The notes under the pieces were generated by a model that was given only the letters and a program-made list of their open reading frames with translations, was not told the origin of the DNA and made no database searches. DNA of 64,000 nt from Sarcophilus harrisii. Its lineage: Eukaryota > Chordata > Mammalia > Dasyuromorphia > Dasyuridae. This document shows, in pieces, positions 56,335 through 64,000 of the stretch. The stretch is taken from NCBI RefSeq assembly GCF_902635505.1, contig NC_045431.1, positions 16,523,001-16,587,000 of the forward strand, in the 5' to 3' direction. The first letter of the stretch is position 1; the number at the start of each line of letters is the position of its first letter. A program made the position numbers and the translations under genes.

Positions 56335-56600
56335 AGCATTTATGTACAGTTCACATAGAGAGTGGTGTGATGAAGACAAGAGGGGCAAGTAAAGAGGTCT
56401 GCCTGGAGCATGGGATGTTGGGAAGGAGAATATGAGATTAAGTTTGAAAAGTAAATTTGAAATAGATTATGCAGTGCCTTGAATGTCAAGCTTAGAAATG
56501 TCTACTTTATTCAGTAGACAATGAGAAGCAACTGAAGACTTTTTTGAGCTGGTAGAGGACATGATCATTATGATTTGTTACTGTATAAGCTTCTTTCATC
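56335..56600 (-). mobile_element. L2-clade LINE fragment, antisense
   Basis: 'attatgcagtgccttgaatg', 'gagaagcaactgaagacttt' and 'tagaggacatgatcattatg'. Confidence 0.5.
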
Positions 56601-56609
56601 CCTTGATAC

Positions 56610-58490
56610 ATCTGTAATTTCATAAACATGAGGGCCATCCTCAGGGTTGCAGATGCTACGTCACACAAAGCTTCTCATCCTTGCCTTTGTCATTTTGTAA
56701 AGACCCTACAGAGAGTCCATTGGGAGGCAGAAGAAATAGTTCAGGGAGAGCCTCATGGAGGGGACAGCTTCTCATGCTGGGCCTTGGAGGAAGCTCGCCC
56801 ATTATGCTGAAGGCTTTCCTCTTCATCTCATGGGTGAGCTGTCCATCTGATAGCTCCTGCTCTTAATTCATGATTGGCCTGCTTCCTTTTGTGGTCAGCT
56901 AGCTTTCTGGTGATAACTCTCAAACCACTTCTCTCAGGCATTTTTTGTTAGGTAATACACTACACCCTCCACTTGCCCACAAGACATTTCTGCTTTTCCA
57001 GAGTGACTTGGGATTTTACTTCTGCAGTAGCACCAAAAAGAAATACATAGAAATGTAAATTATGTTGGAAAACTCTCCAACAAAACCTACACTTTTATTA
57101 CATAGAAAAACTTAACATTATCAAAAATCATCACATAATTTCCCAAATACAGTAACGCACATTTTGTGAGTTTGCTATTCAACTATATGTGCCAGTTTAG
57201 ATAAAGTCTCAATTCTTTGCCCACTTACCTTTTCCTGTGTGGTTAGGTTAGGTCAACTTCTTCTGAGTGATCATGAATGTCATTAGGAGTTTTTTTTTTT
57301 TTTTTTTTTTAACATTTCAGGGCTTGATGCAGTCATCGTCCTGACGATGACAAATTGAAGAATCTGACAGACTTCCCCTTCTCTACCTATAATTTCTGAT
57401 TTTGACTCTCTCCAGGAAGTAGTAAACATCTTTGTGGAGCTTCCCTATTTAATATGCACATTCAAGCTATCATCACAGGTATCTGTTCTATACTTAAAAA
57501 AAAATCACAATTTTAACATATGCGTAGTTGCCAGAAGGGAGACCATAAGGGGGAATTTTATTTTTCCAAATCAATATTCTGAAGTCGGGATGTAAGTACA
57601 GGGCAATGTTATATTCTTTGCAGCTCCCAACTAATGATATGACTGTAAAGATGTGGGTTCTTAAAGGATATAATTTACCAAATCCTATCTATCCTCTTAC
57701 AAAAGGAATACCTCCCTCAAGGATGCCTTTGAAACATGTGAAGATTACATGTACAGAAGAAAAAGTAAGGATTATGGGTTTAGAAGTTACTGAAATTACC
57801 TTATACTTTTGGGGGATTTTAACAAGTTCTATGATTCTTCCTACCCCCAAGTGTTTGGCATCCTGAGCTCTTAACACCCTCAGATTTGTGTTGCCCCCAG
57901 TCTGGGCCATCTCTGGATAAACCTTTGGTCTGGCTGCATCTCCCATGCTTGTTTCCTTTAATACCCTCTCTAGCATTCCATACAAATAAAGTATTCCGAT
58001 GTTAGAGTCCAGATGTTGTAGCTCCACGTCAGAGAGGGGGAAGAATGTTTCGGAAATTTTTCCAGTCCTTTCCATTTTGGCTGGTCATCCACCTTTCACT
58101 TTGTTCCTTAAATATTAAAGGCTAAATGTATACAAGATGACCTGATTTAATTGAAGCTCTTCCTAAGCTTTATGTAAACTTATTTTTTCCTCTACTGCTT
58201 CCTGCTGTTTTATGAGATCATATTTAGTACTCATAATCTTCTCCCTTCCTATTCTAGAGCATTTTACAAATGAGTTTATATTCTTAACTGGCATTGCCCT
58301 TGCATTTTATCTCTCTGTGGGTGATATGGAGATAAAACATTTGCTAGGTCAGGGAATTTATTGGCACTTTTATTGGTTAAACTTCCTTAGGTAATGGTGA
58401 TAGTCTGTCCCAATGTCTATTCTTTCCCATTATTAATATTAACATTTAGTTCAATAAATCCATTTAATTCAGGATTACGTTTTAAAAGGG
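56610..58490. other. Intergenic stretch without recognised genes
   Basis: Contains a T-run (about 57291-57310), a 9-bp-arm hairpin (57332-57351) and open frames of 86 codons (+, 57606-57866) and 128 codons (-, 57689-58075). I cannot assign them to any family; they may be relics of a mobile element or chance. Confidence 0.3.
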
Positions 58491-58499
58491 GAATAAAAT

Positions 58500-58770
58500 A
58501 TTGATATTGTTTGACTTAAAAATTCCATAGCTAGGCTATTTATCAAGGATAAATAGAGAGGTCTAATACATCAAAACGTTTGTAGCAGAATTTTTTGTAA
58601 TAATAAGGAATTGGAAACAAAGATGCCCATCAATAGATGAATGACTAAGCAAATAGCCACACATAAAATATAACAGAATATCAGAATATCATTGCTTTTA
58701 AGAAACTATGAATATAAATAATACAGAGAAGCATGGGAAGACTTGGTACATAAACTGGTGCAGTGGTATA
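58500..58770 (+). mobile_element. Old L1 ORF2 fragment, sense
   Basis: 'gcagaattttttgtaataat', 'aaggaattggaaacaaagat', 'gcccatcaatagatgaatga' and 'agcatgggaagacttggtac' match the C-terminal ORF2 region. Decayed and lacking the 3' UTR. Confidence 0.75.
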
Positions 58771-59297
58771 CTGGTAATTTTTTAATAACTGACTTTCTGA
58801 AAAAAAAGATACACTTTTAAAGTTTAATTTACATTATTAATGCTTTCTCCAGCCCTTTCTTAAATCTAGATAATTAACAAAACAAGCAGTCAAGCCTTGA
58901 TTTGTAGCATTTGCCAATTTCCACAGCATAGATGTTCACAGAAATGAACCGTTGACTCTCACCAGCCAGTAGGAGTTAGCTTCAGTACATCCTTCACTGA
59001 TCAGAATGAAACAACAGGAAAAGAACATAAAATGACAGTTACAATGATATGAATGCAAAGAATAACAACAAAAAAAATAAAACTGAATGCCATGAAATTA
59101 TAATACCAAGCTTTGTCTCAAAGAGGAGATAAGAGAATGTATTTCTATCTCTTCTTTTCTGAGTTGTGGAATATGAGTGTGGAACACTGTATATGATGTC
59201 AGACTCAGCTGATGTGTCGGTTAGTTTTGGAGAATTGTTTATTTGCTCTCTTTTTATTTTTAAGGAATACCTGTCTGGGAGATGGGGGTAGGCTATG

Positions 59298-59352
59298 TGT
59301 GTGTATATATATAATCATCTCTCTCTCTCTCTCCATATATATGCATGTGTAT
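59298..59352. repeat. Compound GT/TA/TC microsatellite
   Basis: GTGTGTATATATATA followed by (TC)n and TATATATG units. Confidence 0.85.
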
Positions 59353-59499
59353 GTCTTTATAAATGAAGGGAATATCTTTTTAATTGATCAGTACATGTTA
59401 AAAATAAGCAAATCTGGCTAGAATTGGCAACAATCAGCCTACCCAGCCTACTTGTTATTTCCTTTATATAATTTCTATCTCCTGAATCCATGCCCCAGG

Positions 59500-59950
59500 C
59501 TCATCCACATGGTTTGGAATTCTCCCCTTCCTCATCTCCAGTTTTTTCAGAATCTCTTGCTTTTCTTATTCTTGCTTTCCTTCCCTAAGCTCATCTTTGC
59601 ACTGAAGTTATCAGGTACTCAGGTAGATGTTCTTTTACTTTGGAGGGTTTTATCAAATCCTTCAGAGAATTTCTCCAACTTCTCTTTCTCTACAACAGAT
59701 ATTGGCACAAAAGCCACATTATCTGCCTGATATTTTTTTGCAAATGCTTACCATTCACTATTACCATTAGTTTACCATCATCAATAAAAGATGGTCAATT
59801 TTCTTTATGAAATGGAGTTTCTTGTAACATAAAAATAATTCCACTAGCTACTTTCTTTGCTTCTCTAAGGGAATCATGTGTGACAACCTTTCGTTTAGCT
59901 ACAACTTCATTTTTCCTTTTGGCTTCATTTATAACAAGAATGTCAAGATT
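59500..59950 (-). pseudogene. Possible coding relic on the minus strand, parent not recognised
   Basis: Read on the minus strand, two adjoining stretches have protein-like composition (for example VVAKRKVVTHDSLREAKKVA and ADNVAFVPISVVEKEKLEKF), rich in Lys/Glu and Val with few low-complexity runs. The region is interrupted, so it is not a working gene. I could not name a parent. A host processed pseudogene or an old mobile-element protein is possible. Confidence 0.3.
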
Positions 59951-60149
59951 CATTTGTTAGTTCCTAAAATAATATGCCCACTCTTTGTCACAAGCTAGGA
60001 TATCACATTAAGAATGGGACTCTCTGCTTGCCTTTATGCTGCTCTATTACCAATCCAGGGCTGTGTTTGGAGGCTTTCTGCCTTGGTAGAATCTGTCAGA
60101 ACTTAAAAACCCACTCAGGAATACTCCATAAAAACAAGAGGCCACTCGG

Positions 60150-60570
60150 GTAGAATATCAGTCTTGTCATTTACTAGATGTGAAACTCCATTGAACCTCC
60201 CTGGGCCTCAGTTTACTTATCTGTAAAATGACAACTTTAGCGCTATGAACCTATGAATTTCAATAGTGGATTCGGGTTTTTTTAGAAGTATATTGTTGCA
60301 GATAAATGTAAAGAGCTGGAGGCAAATTTTCAGGCAAATAGAACGGATGGAACATTGGACTTAAATTAGGAAGGACCGAGTTCAAATTCTACCTTGGACA
60401 GCTACTGAGTTATATGATCCTGGGCAAATCTCAGTCTTGTTTTCACATCTGTAAGATAAGGATAATAAGAGTAACTACCTCACTGGTTTGGTGAATGGAT
60501 CAAATGAGATAACATGAAAATTACTTTGTAAAACTTAAAGCCATATGTAAATACTATTATTATTAAATTC
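60150..60570 (+). mobile_element. Two MIR-type SINEs, sense
   Basis: 60150-60262 contains 'gcctcagtttacttatctgt'. 60335-60570 is nearly full length ('accgagttcaaattctacct', 'atgatcctgggcaaatctca', 'gaatggatcaaatgagataa', 'taaatactattattattaaa'). Confidence 0.7.
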
Positions 60571-61231
60571 TGTCTCTATAAGCACGAAAGAAAAGGCAAT
60601 ATTTTCTCTGCTTACAGGACATAAAAGCCAAAAAGATGGGCATGTAAGTGTTTTAGGGTGGGTAGTACAGGAGGAAGTGGAGGAGGGAGGCCAGGGCTTT
60701 TTATAAACATATGGCAGGACCAAAGGAACGCTTTGGACTGAAATAACAAGCAAAGACCTCATTTCTAGTCCAGCCTGATGGCTTGGCGTGAGTCTGTGAA
60801 GCCAGGCAACTCTTTCTCTTAATGCAAACTTTTCTTGAAGAGGTTTCATAGCTTTTTAAAAATATATAACCTTCCATGCACTTATTTAATCTAATGATGG
60901 GGGAAAAGGTAAATAAATTTAAGCTTTGCACCTCTTCTATCCTTTTCTCAGCAGCTCTGACAAACATAACTACAATTTTGATTCCAATGTCTGATAGTGA
61001 GCTTTTTCTATCCCTTGCCTTAAAGCCCGGAAGTTCTGTGTTCAAGTTGTGTCTTTTATACATGTTGGCTGTTTGACCTTTTTACAATCAGCTTTAAGGC
61101 TGGTGACATGAGAGGAGAGAGTTAATTAAAAAAACTTGTCAATCAGCTCCTTTTTGAACTAACTAGGTACTCCATTCAGAGAAGCTGAGGAATATGAACA
61201 CATTAAATAAAGCAGGCTGGGTTACTTTGGG
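60571..61231. other. Intergenic stretch without recognised genes
   Basis: Overlapping short frames on both strands (60535-61076) show no family resemblance. No repeat is assigned. Confidence 0.35.
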
Positions 61232-61247
61232 GTAACTAAACTTTTTT

Positions 61248-61850
61248 TTATTAAAATTTTTATTTTCAAAACATAGTATGAATAATTCTTTGATATTAAC
61301 CCTTGCAAAATTTTGTCTTTCAATTTTCCTCCTCCTTCCCCCACCCTCTGCCCTGGATGGCAAGTAGTCCAATACGTGTTAAAATAGTAGAAATATATAT
61401 TAAATCCAATATATGCATACATTTTTATACAATTATCTTGCTGAACAAAAAAAATCAAATCAAACCGGAAAAAAATGAGAAAGAAAACAAAATGCAGCAA
61501 ACAACAACAAAAAGTGAAAATCCTATGTTGTGATCCATATTCAGTTCCCACAGTCTCTCTCTGGATGTAGATGGCTCTTTCTATCACAAGGCCATTGGAA
61601 CTGGATTGAATCATCTCATCGTTGAAGAGAGCCACGCCCATCAGAATTGCTCATTATATAATCTTGTTGCTTTGTACAATGTTTTCTTGTTTCTGCTCAT
61701 TTCACTCAGCATCAGTTCATATAAGTCTTTCCAGGCTTTTCTGAAATCATCCTGCTGATTTTTTCTTATAGAACAATAATATTCCATCATATTCATATAC
61801 CATAACTTATTCAGCCATTCTCCAACTGATGGGCATCCACTCACTTTCTA
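61248..61850 (-). mobile_element. L1 3' end (ORF2 C-terminus plus 3' UTR), antisense, 16-bp target duplication
   Basis: Antisense 3' UTR ('ccccaccctctgccctggat'), then the minus-strand ORF2 C-terminus at 61641-61844 still open (SVGEWLNKLWYMNMMEYYC, LYELMLSEMSR). Exact copies of GTAACTAAACTTTTTT flank it at 61232-61247 and 61851-61866. It is 5'-truncated and fairly young. Confidence 0.95.
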
Positions 61851-62034
61851 GTAACTAAACTTTTTTAAGGATGAATAACAACAACAACAAAAGACCTTGG
61901 TGAACATGGAATTTGCCCTGCTACTCTTGATATTTTAATCATTAGATTGTAACTCCATCATTTTTGTTACTTTCAAACCATTTATGGAACACCATTTGTA
62001 GATAAAGCCTCAAACTGCAAATGAGGATTGTAGG

Positions 62035-62210
62035 AATTAAAGATAAAAGGCCCCTTAAAAATCATCTAGTCCAACCCCCACACTGACCATGAAAAAACTG
62101 AACCTGTGGGAGGTGAAGCAATGATTTCCCATAGTCAGATGGGATACTTAGGATTCCCATTCAACTCTTTTGCTTCTGTCTAGAATTCTTTCTACTCTAC
62201 CACTCAAGCA
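62035..62210 (-). mobile_element. MIR-type SINE, antisense
   Basis: 'aaaaatcatctagtccaacc' and 'ttctttctactctaccactc' in the antisense order. Confidence 0.55.
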
Positions 62211-64000
62211 AGTCATTTACCATGGCTGGAGATTGTTGCAAGCAATCTCATACAGGTATCCTACTTAATATTTTTGATGCTTATGGTGGTACTGCTTAGA
62301 ATAACAAGGTTTTACATTTATGGTGTTCATTACACATTGCAGCCACGGTCTTTACCAAAACTCTCTCCTAACACTGATTAAGAAGTTGCTTAGATATAAA
62401 TATACAGTTCTTCAGAAACAATGGGCAATTAGCAGTTCATGTGAGGAAATAGCTTGTACGTTAATGGACCATCAAATCCGCCCATGGGAAGTTTACTCTT
62501 AAATGTTTGCCTGTCCAAAGTGCCTTAATGGGGAAAGCCTTGGAGTAGCAAGGTTATTTTTAAAATGTCAGGATGTGCCATTTCTGTTGGGCTGCAATCT
62601 GCATCAAACGGCGTCTCCTTATCAGTACCGAGCTCCCTCAAAAGAAACCTAAGATCCAGTGACTGCATTTCTGGAGAACCAGTCACAGTTTTAAGGAGAG
62701 GGTTTTGATCTCAAATAGGATAGAGAGAAGTAAGCTTCATTTGCAGGCAACATATGTCACCAAACATACGATTTCCTGTGAGATCTCCTTTCTGGCCGCT
62801 CAGGGTTTTTGTTTGTTTTTAGATTCCAGCAGGAGGAAATGGTGATGCTAGGTTGGGCTTTTGTGATCCATGTGGACAGAGAGCATAGGCTGAATATCCA
62901 GTAGGTGGGGTTTTACACCCTGGGAAGTACTTCAGCAAGTTAATGTAATCTGATCCAGGTATTAGTACAGCCTGTTCTGTATGTGATAAATCTCTCCAGG
63001 TTGTTGCTTATCTTTGGCAACTCTTTCTGCATCCAGCCTCACATTCCCAGAGCATCACAACAGGGGGCTGGACACATTTAAGGGACCCTGGGGGCCAGAT
63101 CTGAAGAGCTGGTCATTCTCGTGCTACCCTACCAAGTCATAGCCCATCTCTCCTAACACATGTGTTTCAGTCTACCTTCCTTAGGAATGTAGACTTCTTA
63201 GTCGAAAAGTATTAGGCATATTTTTCCTTTGAACTTGCCCCATTATTTTGAATTTGGAAAGAATCCTAAATTTTTTTTTTCTACTTTCTCAGCCCTCAGT
63301 TATCCAAGTGCTTGCAAGCACCCCATCTGTTCCCCAGTTATGTCCTATTATGCACTGGGAACATACATGCAAATTTTGGTGTTATATAAATGGCACACAC
63401 TCAAAGTGTTTTTTACCAACACCCTAAGCAGGTTGGGACAAACTTTAATTGACCCTGACCTCGGAATCAGGTAAAGGGGAGTTAGAAAGGGGAGCCGGTG
63501 TCCTTTACTTCTACCTTAAATCAGGTGATGGGCCAACTCTGCTCAAAGACTTCTTCACTCTGTGTATACATAGGTGTATTTGTGACAAGATGACTTACCC
63601 TCAGTTTTCTTTATAAAATTAGAGATCATACCCAAAAGAGAGAGTTTTAAACTTTTATAAAGGAAGAAGAAAGAAAGTGAGGTTCAAGGTAGTCTAGATT
63701 TTGTTTTAAAGTCAATTAATATTTACCATCTTTTCTGTATTCGGAGATTCTGCTGAGGTACTTGGGGTGAAATGAACCTGGACCAGAGTATTTACTCACT
63801 ATATAAATGTATATTCCCTTCTCTTCCTCCACTTAGGGATAGAAACAGTTTAGCTAAAATAGTATAACTTCCCTCATGGTACTTGCAGTCACTAAGGGAA
63901 TAAAACAAAAGTACAAGTAACTAGATCATATAGTTTTGCATAAATATGTTAGAAGTGCGGGTCAAACTAGTATATGAAGTCTAAAGGGAAACGTCATTGC
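62211..64000. other. Intergenic block without recognised genes; part is candidate conserved DNA
   Basis: 62500-63180 is repeat-free with scattered CpGs and balanced composition (for example 62600-62640 and 62765-62800), like a conserved non-coding element. The rest is AT-rich. The short open frames (62320-62502 and 63229-63474) lack family resemblance. No STIM2 exon is seen. Confidence 0.35.

Noticed and set aside
57332-57351. 9-bp-arm hairpin (gtcatcgtc ct gacgatgac)
   Set aside because: Short enough to be chance in 64 kb, and no SECIS, terminator or other context supports a role.
60535-61076. 104- and 120-codon minus-strand frames
   Set aside because: They overlap each other in different frames, partly cover a SINE tail, and show no family resemblance, splice sites or conserved pattern.
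1-64000. CRISPR arrays, bacterial operons, tRNA or rRNA genes
   Set aside because: The window is vertebrate nuclear DNA. The tRNA-like heads belong to SINEs, and no intact tRNA or rRNA gene was recognised.

Overview
The window looks like a marsupial nuclear genome, AT-rich and dense in interspersed repeats. The evidence is many CORE/MIR-type SINEs with an RTE (BovB-like) tail, marsupial-type L1 3' ends that share one 3' UTR, old L2/L3 (CR1-clade) LINE pieces, and an OC1-like hAT element. The younger L1 3' ends resemble those I remember from Australian dasyurids such as the Tasmanian devil and antechinus. The species call is inference; the marsupial call is fairly secure.

The only protein-coding gene I can support is the 3' end of TBC1D19, on the + strand. 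Four coding exons (696-787, 2877-2992, 10765-10835, 11899-11973) join in frame into 117 residues plus a stop. They encode the C-terminal part of the Rab-GAP TBC domain and the usual TBC1D19 C-terminus (ending LLQIFLFATVT). Two AATAAA poly(A) signals follow at 12079 and 12317. The first intron shown carries an interstitial telomere-like patch (2496-2623). The last intron and the sequence just past the gene are nearly repeat-free and relatively CpG-rich, so they may hold conserved regulatory DNA.

From about 12.4 kb to 64 kb I find no gene I can name. In other mammals STIM2 lies beyond TBC1D19, so this is probably the TBC1D19-STIM2 intergenic interval; no STIM2 exon was recognised. It is a patchwork of LINE, SINE and hAT fossils with simple repeats. 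Between them are quieter blocks that look like candidate conserved non-coding DNA (about 12.4-13.3, 23.1-23.3, 24.0-24.5, 34.0-34.5, 41.6-42.6, 52.5-53.3 and 62.5-63.2 kb).

The most unusual structures are: (1) two near-perfect DNA hairpins 0.5 kb apart (25797-25858, and 26372-26437 with perfect 30-bp arms and a 6-nt loop); (2) two L1 3' ends in tandem inside one 16-bp target-site duplication (20959-22385); (3) a segment at 12.93-13.07 kb copied to 15.0 kb with duplication-like flanks; and (4) a purine-only (GA)-rich tract of about 370 bp. Repeat boundaries are read by eye and are good to roughly 10-30 bases. Family names come from remembered consensus sequences, not from a search.
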